From contig NZ_CP109467.1 of NCBI RefSeq assembly GCF_036227325.1, positions 2,356,001 to 2,420,000 on the forward strand: DNA of 64,000 bases, given 5' to 3'. This DNA is from Streptomyces sp. NBC_01465. GTDB taxonomy: Bacteria; Actinomycetota; Actinomycetes; Streptomycetales; Streptomycetaceae. Shown here piece by piece: positions 34,517 to 42,824 of the stretch. The translations under genes and the position numbers were made by a program. Under the pieces are notes generated by a model. It was not told where the DNA came from and made no database searches. It worked only from the letters and a program-made list of their open reading frames with translations. How positions within the stretch are numbered: the stretch's first letter is position 1; every line of letters starts with the position of its first letter.

Positions 34517-37027
34517 ATGCCGATGCCCACACCTACGATCGTGGTCGTCGGCCACGGAATGGTCGGCCAGCGCTTCCTGGAGGCGCTCGTCGAGCGCGGC
34601 CTGACCTCGACCTGCCGGGTGGTGGTGCTCTGCGAGGAGCCGCGTCCGGCGTACGACCGGGTCAAGCTGACCTCGTACTTCTCGGGCTCGACGCCCGCCG
34701 AACTCTCCCTCGTCGAGGGCGACTTCATGGCGGCGAACAACATCGAGCTGCACCTCGGCGACCCGGCCACCGCCGTCGACCGCACCGCCCGCACCGTCAC
34801 CGCCCGCTCCGGCCAGGTCTTCACGTACGACACGCTCGTGCTCGCCACCGGCTCCTACCCCTTCGTCCCGCCCGTCCCCGGCAAGGACGCCACGGGCTGC
34901 TTCGTGTACCGCACCATCGAGGACCTGCTGGCCATCGAGGAGTACGCGAAGACCGCCCGCACCGGCGCGGTCGTCGGCGGCGGCCTGCTCGGCCTGGAGG
35001 CGGCGGGCGCGCTCAAGGGGCTCGGACTCGACACGCACATCGTGGAGTTCGCACCCCGGCTGATGCCCGTCCAGATCGACGAGGGCGGCGGCGCGGCCCT
35101 GCTCCGTACGATCGAGAACATGGGGCTGGCCGTCCACACGGGCGTCGGCACCCAGGCCGTCACCACCGACGCCGCCGGCGCGGTCAGCGGCATGGAGCTG
35201 AGCGACGGCTCCACGGTCGCCGCCGACCTCGTCGTCTTCTCGGCGGGCGTCCGGCCCCGTGACCAACTTGCCCGCGAATGCGGTCTGTTGGTGGGCGAGC
35301 GCGGCGGAATCAAGGTCGACGAGCAGTGCCGTACCTCCGACCCCGCCGTCTTCGCGATCGGTGAGTGCGCGCTCGCGGCCGACGGCCGGGTCTACGGCCT
35401 GGTCGCCCCCGGCTACGAGATGGCCGAGACGGCCGCCGACACGATCGCGGAGAAGGAGAACGCCTTCAACGGGGCCGACCTCTCCACCAAGCTCAAGCTC
35501 CTCGGCGTCGACGTCGCCTCCTTCGGCGACGCGCACGGCTCCGCCGAAGGCTGCCTGGACGTCGTCTACTCCGACTCCCGCTCCGGCATCTACAAGAAGC
35601 TGGTCGTCTCCCCCGAAGGCGCCCTGCTCGGTGGTGTGCTGGTCGGCGACGCGGATTCGTACGCGCTCCTGCGCCCCCTCACCGGATCGATCCCGCCCGT
35701 CGCCCCCGAGCAGCTCATCGCCCCCGCCGGCAGCGGCCCGGTCGCGCTCGGCCCCGACGCGCTGCCCGCCGACGCCGTCATCTGCTCCTGCCACAACGTC
35801 ACCAAGCACGCGATCCAGGAGTGCACGACCCTCCCCGAGGTGAAGAAGTGCACCAAGGCCGGTACGGGCTGCGGGAGTTGCGTCAAGCTCATCGGCCAGC
35901 TGCTGCCCGCCACCGGCGACAAGGGGCTCTGCGGCTGCTTCCCGTACACCCGCAGCGAGCTGTACGAGATCGTGCGCACGCTCGGCCTCACCTCGTTCGC
36001 GGCCGTCCTCGACTCCCACGGCCGGGAGGGCGCCCGCGGCGGCGACGGCTGCGAGATCTGCAAGCCGACCATCGGCTCCATCCTCGCGAGCCTCGGCAAC
36101 GGGCACATCCTCGACGGCGAGCAGGGCGCCCTGCAGGACACCAACGACCACTTCCTGGCGAACATGCAGCGCAACGGCTCGTACTCGATCGTGCCGCGCA
36201 TCCCCGGCGGGGAGATCACCCCGGAGAAGCTGATCGTGATCGGCGAGGTGGCCCGCGACTTCGGCCTCTACACGAAGATCACCGGCGGCCAGCGCATCGA
36301 CCTCTTCGGCGCGCGCGTCGAGCAACTCCCCCTCATCTGGACCCGGTTGGTGGACGCGGGCTTCGAGTCCGGGCACGCGTACGGCAAGGCCCTGCGGACG
36401 GTGAAGTCGTGCGTCGGGCAGACCTGGTGCCGCTACGGCGTCCAGGACTCGGTCCGTATGGCCATCGACCTGGAGCTCCGCTACCGCGGGCTGCGCGCAC
36501 CCCACAAGCTGAAGTCGGCGGTCTCCGGATGCGGCCGCGAATGCGCGGAGGCCCAGTCCAAGGACTTCGGGATCATCGCGACCGCCAACGGCTGGAACCT
36601 CTACGTCGGCGGCAACGGCGGCGCGACCCCGCGCCACGCGGACCTCCTCGCCCAGGACCTCTCGGACGCCGAGCTGGTCCGGCTCATCGACCGCTTCCTG
36701 ATGTTCTACATCCGCACCGCGGACCGCCTGGAGCGCACCGCGACCTGGCTGGAGCGCTTGGAAGGCGGCCTCGACCATCTGCGCGACGTCGTCGTGCACG
36801 ACTCGCTCGGCCTCTGCGACGAGCTGGAAGCGATGATGCAGGCCCATGTCGCGAACTACCGCGACGAGTGGTCGGACACCATCAACGACCCCGAGCGCCT
36901 GCGCCGCTTCGTCTCCTTCGTCAACGCCCCCGACACCCCCGACCCGTCGGTCGCCTTCGTCCCCGAGCGCGACCAGATCAAGCCCGACCTGACGATCCTC
37001 ACCCTCGAAGGGACGCGCACACTGTGA
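34517..37027 (+). CDS. nirB: NAD(P)H nitrite reductase large subunit
   Basis: This 836-residue enzyme reduces nitrite to ammonium with six electrons from NAD(P)H in the cytoplasm. In order it has an FAD/NAD module (VVVGHGMVGQRFLEAL; GGGLLGLEAAGALKGLG), a BFD-type [2Fe-2S] domain with C423, C425, C452 and C455, a second short Cys-rich stretch, then the sulfite/nitrite reductase haemoprotein domain. The siroheme-[4Fe-4S] ligands are C632, C638, C672 and C676 (KSCVGQTWC; SGCGREC). Length and order are normal for NirB. The ATG at 34517 has GGAGG upstream, 1 bp after the previous stop, and its end overlaps nirD (GTGA). Confidence 0.96.
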   Translation: MPMPTPTIVVVGHGMVGQRFLEALVERGLTSTCRVVVLCEEPRPAYDRVKLTSYFSGSTPAELSLVEGDFMAANNIELHLGDPATAVDRTARTVTARSGQVFTYDTLVLATGSYPFVPPVPGKDATGCFVYRTIEDLLAIEEYAKTARTGAVVGGGLLGLEAAGALKGLGLDTHIVEFAPRLMPVQIDEGGGAALLRTIENMGLAVHTGVGTQAVTTDAAGAVSGMELSDGSTVAADLVVFSAGVRPRDQLARECGLLVGERGGIKVDEQCRTSDPAVFAIGECALAADGRVYGLVAPGYEMAETAADTIAEKENAFNGADLSTKLKLLGVDVASFGDAHGSAEGCLDVVYSDSRSGIYKKLVVSPEGALLGGVLVGDADSYALLRPLTGSIPPVAPEQLIAPAGSGPVALGPDALPADAVICSCHNVTKHAIQECTTLPEVKKCTKAGTGCGSCVKLIGQLLPATGDKGLCGCFPYTRSELYEIVRTLGLTSFAAVLDSHGREGARGGDGCEICKPTIGSILASLGNGHILDGEQGALQDTNDHFLANMQRNGSYSIVPRIPGGEITPEKLIVIGEVARDFGLYTKITGGQRIDLFGARVEQLPLIWTRLVDAGFESGHAYGKALRTVKSCVGQTWCRYGVQDSVRMAIDLELRYRGLRAPHKLKSAVSGCGRECAEAQSKDFGIIATANGWNLYVGGNGGATPRHADLLAQDLSDAELVRLIDRFLMFYIRTADRLERTATWLERLEGGLDHLRDVVVHDSLGLCDELEAMMQAHVANYRDEWSDTINDPERLRRFVSFVNAPDTPDPSVAFVPERDQIKPDLTILTLEGTRTL

Positions 37028-37347
37028 CGCTCCAACTCCTCCTCGACGGCGGCTGGTTCACCGTCTGCGAGCAGTCCGACATGATCCCGGGCCGCGGTGT
37101 CGCGGCGCTGCTCCCCGACGGCAGGCAGGCCGCGCTCTTCCTGGACCGCACGTCACGTCCGTACGCAATCGGCAACCGCGACCCCTTCACCGGGGCGCAC
37201 GTCCTGTCGCGCGGACTGATCGGCACCCACGAGGGCCGCACCTTCGTCGCGTCCCCGCTCCTCAAGCAGCGCTTCGACCTGGAGACGGGTGCCTGTCTGG
37301 ACGACGAGGAGGTCTCGGTCCCGGTCTTCGCGGTGCGTGCCCTCTGA
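37024..37347 (+). CDS. nirD: Nitrite reductase small subunit, Rieske-like
   Basis: This 107-residue NirD-type Rieske-fold protein has the conserved IPGRGVAALLPDGRQAALF and AIGNRDPFTGAHVLSRGLIG segments. As in other NirD proteins the Rieske Cys/His cluster ligands are missing, so it is a structural or regulatory subunit of NirB rather than an electron carrier. The GTG start overlaps the nirB stop. A hairpin follows 4 bp after the stop and probably ends the operon. Confidence 0.94.
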   Translation: MTLQLLLDGGWFTVCEQSDMIPGRGVAALLPDGRQAALFLDRTSRPYAIGNRDPFTGAHVLSRGLIGTHEGRTFVASPLLKQRFDLETGACLDDEEVSVPVFAVRAL

Positions 37348-37350
37348 CGT

Positions 37351-37366
37351 CCGCATTCTTATGCGG
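37351..37366 (+). terminator. Hairpin after nirD
   Basis: CCGCAT, TCTT, ATGCGG: a perfect 6-bp stem with a 4-nt loop, 4 bp after the nirD stop. No T-run follows, as is common for Streptomyces terminators. Confidence 0.55.
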
Positions 37367-37458
37367 CTCACAACCTCCCCTCAGGAACCACGAAGCGTCC
37401 GTCCCTAGCGTCAGCCTCACCACCCCGTCCCCATGGGGCTACAACGGCGAGGAACCGG

Positions 37459-38925
37459 ATGTTTCTGATCTATCTCAGGCGTGAGCTGAGCCGGCGCAAG
37501 AAGGCCGCCCTGGTGATCTCCATGGGCCTGGCGCTGGGTATCGCGCTGGTCATCACCGTCACCTCGGTGTCGGCGGGCATGAAGCAGGCACAGACGCAGG
37601 TGCTGAAGTCCCTGTACGGCATCGGCACCGACATGACGGTCACCAAGGCGGCCGAGGCGCCGTCGAGCAGCAGCAGCGGCCGTCCCAAGTTCAACTTCGA
37701 CGCCCAGTCGAACGACAGCAGCAAGTCGCAGAGCTCCGACCGGGTCATGACCGCGGGCGGCCAGACCCTGGCCTCCACCAAGGTCGCGGCGGTCGCGAAG
37801 CAGACCGGCGTGGAGAACGCGGTCGGCGCGCTCAGCCTCAACGTGATGAAGGTCGACGGCACCTTCACGCAGGGCAAGGCGAAGTCCACCACCTCGGGCG
37901 GCACCGGCCAGGGCGGTCAGGGCGGCGGCGGAGAAGGCGGCGGCCAGCCCGGCGTCCAGGGCGGCGGCGCCTCCTTCGACGTCAACAGCTACACGGTGTA
38001 CGGCGTGGACACGGCCAACCTGACCCTCGGCCCGCTCTCCTCCTCGAAGGTCACCACGGGCACCACCTTCACCAGCGCCCAGTCGAACGCCAAGGTGGCG
38101 GTCGTCGACTCCTCGTACGCCAAGGAGAAGTCGCTGAAGGTCGGCTCCACGGTCACCATCAAGTCCGTGAAGTACAAGGTCATCGGTGTCTCGACGGCCA
38201 CCAGCGGCGACTCGGCCGCCAACATCTACATCCCGCTGAAGCAGGCGCAGACCCTCGCCTCCTCCGCGAACAAGGTCTCGACGATCTACGTCAAGGCGAC
38301 CGACTCGCAGCAGATCTCGGCCGTCAAGAAGACCATCCAGAAGAACATCTCGGGTACGACGGTCACCACGTCGGCCGACCTGGCGAAGACGGTCTCGGGC
38401 TCGCTCTCGACCGCCACCAAGCTCGCCACCAGCGTCGGCAAGTGGCTCTCCATCGCCGTCCTGCTCGCGGCCTTCCTGGTCGCGGCGCTGCTCACCTCCT
38501 CGGCGGTCAGCCGCCGGGTGCGCGAGTTCGGCACGCTCAAGGCGCTCGGCTGGAAGAGCGGCAAGGTCACCCGTCAGGTGGTCGGCGAGTCCTTCGTCAA
38601 CGGCCTGATCGGCGGCGGCCTCGGCATCGCGCTGGGTCTCGGGGCGGCGTACGTCGTGACCGCGATCAGCCCGACGATGACGGCCGAGCTCGGCTCCACC
38701 ACCTCCGACTCGGGCGGCGGCCCCGGCGGTGGCGGCATGGGCGGCGGCCCGGGTCAGCAGGCGGCGTCCAAGGCCATCGAGGTCGCCCTCTCCGCCCCGG
38801 TCTCGGTCACCACCATCGCCCTCGCGGCGGGTCTCGCGATCGCGGGCGGTCTGATCGCCGGCGGCTTCGGCGGCTGGCGCGCGTCCCGGATGCGCCCGGC
38901 GGACGCGCTCCGCAGCGTCGCGTAA
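37459..38925 (+). CDS. MacB/FtsX-type ABC transporter permease
   Basis: This 488-residue protein has the topology of MacB-like permeases. One N-terminal membrane helix (ALVISMGLALGIALVITVTSV) comes first. A large extracytoplasmic domain of about 290 residues follows, rich in Ser/Thr/Lys with a Gly/Gln-rich run near 150-170. Three C-terminal FtsX helices are centred near 340, 390 and 460. A second Gly-rich loop (GGGPGGGGMGGGPGQQA) lies before the last helix. It pairs with the ATPase 28 bp downstream; such systems act as mechanotransmitting exporters or envelope-stress modules. The ATG follows GAGGAA. The substrate is unknown. Confidence 0.9.
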   Translation: MFLIYLRRELSRRKKAALVISMGLALGIALVITVTSVSAGMKQAQTQVLKSLYGIGTDMTVTKAAEAPSSSSSGRPKFNFDAQSNDSSKSQSSDRVMTAGGQTLASTKVAAVAKQTGVENAVGALSLNVMKVDGTFTQGKAKSTTSGGTGQGGQGGGGEGGGQPGVQGGGASFDVNSYTVYGVDTANLTLGPLSSSKVTTGTTFTSAQSNAKVAVVDSSYAKEKSLKVGSTVTIKSVKYKVIGVSTATSGDSAANIYIPLKQAQTLASSANKVSTIYVKATDSQQISAVKKTIQKNISGTTVTTSADLAKTVSGSLSTATKLATSVGKWLSIAVLLAAFLVAALLTSSAVSRRVREFGTLKALGWKSGKVTRQVVGESFVNGLIGGGLGIALGLGAAYVVTAISPTMTAELGSTTSDSGGGPGGGGMGGGPGQQAASKAIEVALSAPVSVTTIALAAGLAIAGGLIAGGFGGWRASRMRPADALRSVA

Positions 38926-38953
38926 CTCACCACCCCCACCAGGAGCAACTCCC

Positions 38954-39646
38954 ATGTACAAGCTCACCGGCGTCTCCAAGCAGTACTCGCGGGGCAAGGA
39001 GACCGTCCACGCCCTGCGCGGCATCGACCTGGTCATCGAGGACGGCGACCAGCTCGTCATCCAGGGCCCCACGGGCGGCGGCAAGTCCACGCTGCTGCAG
39101 ATGATCGGCGCCCTGGACCGGCCGACGTCGGGCAGCGTCGAGCTCGACGGTGTGGACCTGGCCGGGCTCAGCGAGGCCAAGCTCACCAAGGTGCGCTCGG
39201 AGAAGATCGGCATCATCTTCCAGAGCTTCAACCTCATCCCCACGCTCACCGCCCAGGAGAACGTGGAGACAGCCCTGGTCCCGATGGGCGTCAAGCCCGC
39301 CGAGCGCCGCGAGCGGGCGGCCGAGGCGCTGCGCTCGGTGGGTCTGGGCGAGCGTCTGCACCACGCGCCCTCGGAGCTCTCCGGCGGCCAGCAGCAGCGT
39401 GTGGCGATCGCCCGCGCGCTGGTCAAGAAGCCGAAGGTCCTCCTCGCCGACGAGCCCACGGGCAACCTCGACGAGGGCACCAGGGACGACATCATGAACG
39501 TCCTCAACACGATGTGCCGTGAGCACGGGCTGACCTTCATCATGGTCACCCACGACTCCGCCCTGGCCGCCAAGGCCCCGCGCCTGGCGACCATCAAGGC
39601 CGGCGAGGTCACGGTCACCGAGCAGGCGCAGCAGGTCAGTCACTGA
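38954..39646 (+). CDS. ABC transporter ATP-binding protein (LolD/MacB type)
   Basis: This 230-residue ATPase has Walker A GPTGGGKST near residue 41 (threonine in place of the usual serine in the loop), a Q-loop in IIFQSFNLIPTLTA, signature LSGGQQQRVAIARAL, Walker B VLLADEPTGNLD and H-loop MVTHD. The PTGNLD sequence is typical of the MacB/LolD/FtsE subfamily that works with FtsX-type permeases, here the gene directly upstream. A strong hairpin 14 bp after the stop ends the unit. Confidence 0.95.
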   Translation: MYKLTGVSKQYSRGKETVHALRGIDLVIEDGDQLVIQGPTGGGKSTLLQMIGALDRPTSGSVELDGVDLAGLSEAKLTKVRSEKIGIIFQSFNLIPTLTAQENVETALVPMGVKPAERRERAAEALRSVGLGERLHHAPSELSGGQQQRVAIARALVKKPKVLLADEPTGNLDEGTRDDIMNVLNTMCREHGLTFIMVTHDSALAAKAPRLATIKAGEVTVTEQAQQVSH

Positions 39647-39659
39647 TCTCTCCCCGTCC

Positions 39660-39702
39660 CCGAAGAGCCGGTCCGTGTCCTCAGCGCGGACCGGCTCTTC
39701 GG
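39660..39702 (+). terminator. Strong terminator hairpin after the ABC exporter
   Basis: CGAAGAGCCGGTCCG (39661-39675) pairs perfectly with CGGACCGGCTCTTCG (39687-39701) across an 11-nt loop. A further C-G pair closes it, giving 16 bp. No T-run is seen. It separates the exporter from the LacI-type gene. Confidence 0.85.
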
Positions 39703-39791
39703 CGTACGCGACCGAAATGCCGGACGCCGCCCTGCGTAAGCTCTGGAAGATTCCCGGCAGGCGTGCGGGGGTGAAGGGGGAAGGTGGGGAA

Positions 39792-40823
39792 ATGGGCAAG
39801 GTGACGATCACCGACATCGCACGGGCGGCCGGGGTCTCGGTACCGACCGTGTCCCGCGTGGTCAACGGCCGCTCGGACGTGTCGCCGCAGACCAGGGCGA
39901 GGATCGAGGACCTGCTGCGGGAGCACGGCTACCGCAGGCGGCCACAGGCGTCCGGCAACCGGGCAGCCCTGGTCGACCTGGTCTTCAACGACCTGGACAG
40001 TCCCTGGGCGGTCGAGATCATCCGGGGCGTGGAGGAGGTCGCGCACGCGGCCGGCGTCGGCACGGTGGTGTCCGCGATCCACGACCGGGCCGGCTCCGCA
40101 CAGCAGTGGATGAAAAATCTCCGGGCGCGTGCGTCGGACGGCGTCATCCTGGTGACATCGGTCCTCGAACCAGGGATGCACGAGGAGCTGCACCGGCTCG
40201 GCGTACCGCTCGTGGTGATCGATCCCGCCGGCTCGCCGACGCTGGACGCCCCGACGGTCGGCGCCACCAACTGGGCGGGCGGAATGGCCGCGACGGAGCA
40301 TCTCATCGCGCTCGGCCACCGCAGGATCGGGTTCGTCGCGGGCCCGCCCCGGCTGCTGTGCTCGCGCGCCCGCCTGGACGGATACCGGGCCGCGCTGGAG
40401 GGTGCGGGGATCGCGGTCGACGATGCGCTGATCGTGCAGGGCGACTTCTACCACGCGTCCGGATTCGCGGGCGCGGAACAGCTGTTGGCGCTGGCCGAGC
40501 CGCCGACCGCGCTCTTCGCCTCCAGCGACCAGATGGCGCTCGGCGCGATCGAGGCGCTGCGCCGCCGGGGCCTGCGGGTGCCGGAGGACCTGAGCGTGGT
40601 GGGCTTCGACGACTTGCCCGAGGTGCGCTGGTCCGCGCCGCCGCTGACGACCGTGCGCCAGCCGCTGTCCGAGATGGGCAAGGTCGCCGCCCGTACGGTC
40701 ATGAGGCTGGCCAGGGGCGAGGAACTCGACTCCCCGCGCGTGGAGTTGGCGACGGAGCTGGTCCTGCGGGCGAGCACGGCACCACACTCCCCCAACTTGA
40801 CCGACCGTTCCAATATCGCCTAA
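39792..40823 (+). CDS. LacI-family transcriptional regulator
   Basis: This 343-residue regulator has an N-terminal helix-turn-helix ITDIARAAGVSVPTVSRVVN (residues ~6-25) and a hinge near 45-58. A periplasmic-binding-protein-like effector domain follows (LVFNDLDSPWAVEIIRGVEE; ALFASSDQMALGAIEALRR; VGFDDLPEVRWSAPPLTTVR). The last motif is typical of sugar-responsive LacI proteins, so a carbohydrate is the likely ligand. No sugar transporter or glycosidase is directly adjacent; the pectin-type operon at 42821-47327 is the nearest candidate target. The ATG follows GAAGGTGGGG. Its 3' end contains the promoter of the TetR gene. Confidence 0.92.
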   Translation: MGKVTITDIARAAGVSVPTVSRVVNGRSDVSPQTRARIEDLLREHGYRRRPQASGNRAALVDLVFNDLDSPWAVEIIRGVEEVAHAAGVGTVVSAIHDRAGSAQQWMKNLRARASDGVILVTSVLEPGMHEELHRLGVPLVVIDPAGSPTLDAPTVGATNWAGGMAATEHLIALGHRRIGFVAGPPRLLCSRARLDGYRAALEGAGIAVDDALIVQGDFYHASGFAGAEQLLALAEPPTALFASSDQMALGAIEALRRRGLRVPEDLSVVGFDDLPEVRWSAPPLTTVRQPLSEMGKVAARTVMRLARGEELDSPRVELATELVLRASTAPHSPNLTDRSNIA

Positions 40824-40826
40824 GGT
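40797..40826 (+). promoter_or_regulatory. Promoter and operator-like element of the TetR gene
   Basis: TTGACC (-35, 40797-40802), 18 nt, TAAGGT (-10, 40821-40826), then 7 nt to the GTG, so the mRNA is probably leaderless. The 20-mer TTGACCGACCGTTCCAATAT recurs 679 bp downstream with 17 of 20 identities, which suggests a TetR operator overlapping the -35 and spacer. Confidence 0.65.
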
Positions 40827-40833
40827 CATTCCC

Positions 40834-41418
40834 GTGGCCAGGACCAAGGAATTCGATCCGGACGCCGCGCTGCAGTCGGCCCTCGAGCTGTTCTGGCAGC
40901 GCGGGTACGAGGCGACGTCGATGGCGGACCTCGTCGAACACCTCGGCATCGGCCGCGCCAGCATCTACGCGACCTTCGGCAACAAGCACGAGCTCTACCT
41001 CAAGGCCCTCGACCGCTACGGCGAGATGCGCGACCCGCAGCTGATCGCCGAGCTGTCGCAGCCGGGCCCCGCCCTGCCCCAGGTGCGTTCCATGTTCCGG
41101 CGGTTCGCAGCCGAGTCCATGGCCGACACCTCACGCCTCGCGGGCTGCCTGGTCAGCAACACGGCCGCCGAACTGGGCCCCCACGACGCCGCCTGCGCCC
41201 GCCGCGTCGAGCGCAGCTGGGACCACCTGGAGACCCTGCTGCACGCGGCGCTGGCCAGGGCGCAGGCCCAGGGGGAGCTGCCCGCCGACCGCGACCCGCG
41301 CGCCATCGCCCGGATGCTCCTGGTCCTGGCACAGGGCCAGCGGATCGTCGGCAAGGCCTCGTCCGACCCGGCCCGGGTCCGCGACGCGACCGAGCAGGCA
41401 CTGGCCCTGCTGGACTGA
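40834..41418 (+). CDS. TetR-family transcriptional regulator
   Basis: This 194-residue regulator has an N-terminal helix-turn-helix (ATSMADLVEHLGIGRASIYA, then TFGNKHELYLKAL) and a mainly helical ligand-binding domain of the TetR_C type. The GTG start at 40834 has no ribosome site but sits 7 nt behind a -10. A near-identical element lies in front of this gene and in front of the SDR gene downstream. The simplest reading is self-repression and control of the SDR gene. Such TetR-SDR pairs often respond to reactive carbonyls or xenobiotics; the ligand is unknown. Confidence 0.92.
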   Translation: MARTKEFDPDAALQSALELFWQRGYEATSMADLVEHLGIGRASIYATFGNKHELYLKALDRYGEMRDPQLIAELSQPGPALPQVRSMFRRFAAESMADTSRLAGCLVSNTAAELGPHDAACARRVERSWDHLETLLHAALARAQAQGELPADRDPRAIARMLLVLAQGQRIVGKASSDPARVRDATEQALALLD

Positions 41419-41475
41419 CCCCGTCTCTTTTTCTTTGACCCCACACCACGGCCCACTTGACGTACGCCCGAATAT

Positions 41476-41495
41476 TTGACCGTTCGTTCCACTAT
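41476..41495 (+). promoter_or_regulatory. Second copy of the TetR operator-like element, before the SDR gene
   Basis: TTGACCGTTCGTTCCACTAT matches the element at 40797-40816 at 17 of 20 positions. It again starts with a -35-like TTGACC and ends 16 bp before the SDR ATG. No good -10 is seen at 17-18 nt. Confidence 0.6.
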
Positions 41496-41511
41496 TGCTC
41501 AGGGGATTCCG

Positions 41512-42276
41512 ATGTCTGCACGCTTCACCTCCCGGACCGCACTCGTCACCGGCGCGGGCTCCGGCCTCGGCCGCGCGATCGCCCTGGCCCTCGCCGCCGA
41601 AGGCGCGAACGTCGTGGTCACGGGCCGCACGGCGACCACCCTGGACGAGACCGTCGCCCTGATCGAGAAGGCGGGCGGCACGGCGGTGGCGTTCACCGCC
41701 GACGTCTCGAACTCCGCCGACGTACGGAACCTGGTGACCCGGACGGTCGACCGCTTCGGCTCGCTCGACGTGGCGGTGAACAACGCCGGTGTCTTCCGCG
41801 GCGGCGCCCCGGTGGCCGAACTCTCCGAGGAGGACTGGACCCTCCAGCTCGGCATCAACCTCTCCGGCGTCCTCTACGGCCTCCAGGCCCAGGTCACCCA
41901 GATGAAGACCCAGCAGCACGGCGGCGCGATCGTCAACATCTCCTCCAACTTCGGCGTCCACCGCCGTGTGAAGGGCGCCGCCGGCTACATCGCGACGAAG
42001 GCCGCGGTCTCCGCCCTGACCCGCGCCGCCGCCCTCGACCACATCTCCGACGGGGTGCGCATCAACGCGGTGAGCCCGGGTGCGGCCGACTCCGTCATGT
42101 CCCTGCACCCCGGCGAGACGGAAGCGGACCGCGCGGCCCGCATGAAGGAGGAGTCGCCGCTGGGCCGCGTCTCCTCCGCCGCGGAAATCGCCGCCGCCGT
42201 CCTCTACCTGGCCTCGGACGACGCCGCGTCGGTGGTCGGCACGGACCTGGTGGTCGACGGGGGCGCGGCAGCCTAG
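41512..42276 (+). CDS. Short-chain dehydrogenase/reductase (SDR), TetR-linked
   Basis: This 254-residue classical SDR has the cofactor motif TGAGSGLGRAIA near residue 14, NNAGVF in the middle, an active-site serine in NISSNFG, YxxxK in GYIATKAA, and a C-terminal GTDLVVDGGAAA. It catalyses an NAD(P)H-dependent carbonyl/alcohol interconversion of unknown substrate. The ATG at 41512 follows AGGGGA. A TetR-type operator copy lies 16 bp upstream, so it is probably induced together with the regulator. Its 3' end overlaps the convergent GNAT gene by 4 bp. Confidence 0.93.
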   Translation: MSARFTSRTALVTGAGSGLGRAIALALAAEGANVVVTGRTATTLDETVALIEKAGGTAVAFTADVSNSADVRNLVTRTVDRFGSLDVAVNNAGVFRGGAPVAELSEEDWTLQLGINLSGVLYGLQAQVTQMKTQQHGGAIVNISSNFGVHRRVKGAAGYIATKAAVSALTRAAALDHISDGVRINAVSPGAADSVMSLHPGETEADRAARMKEESPLGRVSSAAEIAAAVLYLASDDAASVVGTDLVVDGGAAA

Positions 42277-42824
42277 CCGTAACTCCAGGTGTGCAGCAGC
42301 ACCTGCCGCCCCTTGGCCTCGCGCGCAACGGGCTCGTCGTCCGTGAGCCGGAATCCGGCGGCACGGGCGACGGCCACGCTGGGCGCGTTCTCCGATTCGA
42401 TGCGCAACAGCACGCGCCGCGCCCCCAGCCGGTGCGCCGCGTACTCCGTCACCAGCGCGACGGACCGGGCAGCAAGCCCCTGCCGCCGGTGCAACCGGCC
42501 GACACCATAGGCGAGTTCGAGCTCACGGCCGTCGAGCGCGGACCGGAAGAGAAGCACTTCCCCTTGCGGCAACTTCCCGTCGGAGGTGATCGCCAACTGC
42601 ACCGTGCTGCGGCCCTCGTCGCGCCCCGCGCGCGCCTTCGCCAGATACGCACGCGCCGCCTCGGCGTCGAACGGCGAGGGCACGGGCGTCCACCGGTCGA
42701 TCTCCGGATCGTCGTAGAGCTCGACCAACGAGGACAGGTCGTCCTCGGTCCACTCCCTCAGCTCGATGCCCTCCCCGCTCAGCCGGACGTACGGCGGCAG
42801 CACGATCTCGCTCCGGCGTGTCAT
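42273..42824 (-). CDS. GNAT-family N-acetyltransferase
   Basis: This 183-residue protein has the RimJ/RimL-type GNAT fold. It begins with a strand IELREWTEDDLSSLVELYDD, has LELAYGVGRLHRRQGLAARS (acetyl-CoA loop, R/Q-x-x-G-x-A) and ends RVLLRIESENAPSVAVARAAG. The acceptor is unknown. The ATG overlaps the stop of the secreted protein gene upstream (ATGA), which places it as the last gene of the four-gene pectin-type run. A cytoplasmic acetyltransferase coupled to secreted enzymes is unexpected and may reflect compact packing. Confidence 0.88.
   Translation of the reverse strand: MTRRSEIVLPPYVRLSGEGIELREWTEDDLSSLVELYDDPEIDRWTPVPSPFDAEAARAYLAKARAGRDEGRSTVQLAITSDGKLPQGEVLLFRSALDGRELELAYGVGRLHRRQGLAARSVALVTEYAAHRLGARRVLLRIESENAPSVAVARAAGFRLTDDEPVAREAKGRQVLLHTWSYG

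Noticed and set aside
34427..36847. 806-codon minus-strand frame opposite nirB
   Set aside because: It is antisense to nirB, which has all cofactor ligands; the reverse frame has no motif.
37429..37438. Palindrome CCCCATGGGG before the ABC exporter
   Set aside because: A 10-bp GC-rich palindrome with no loop and no flanking symmetry is expected by chance at this GC content.
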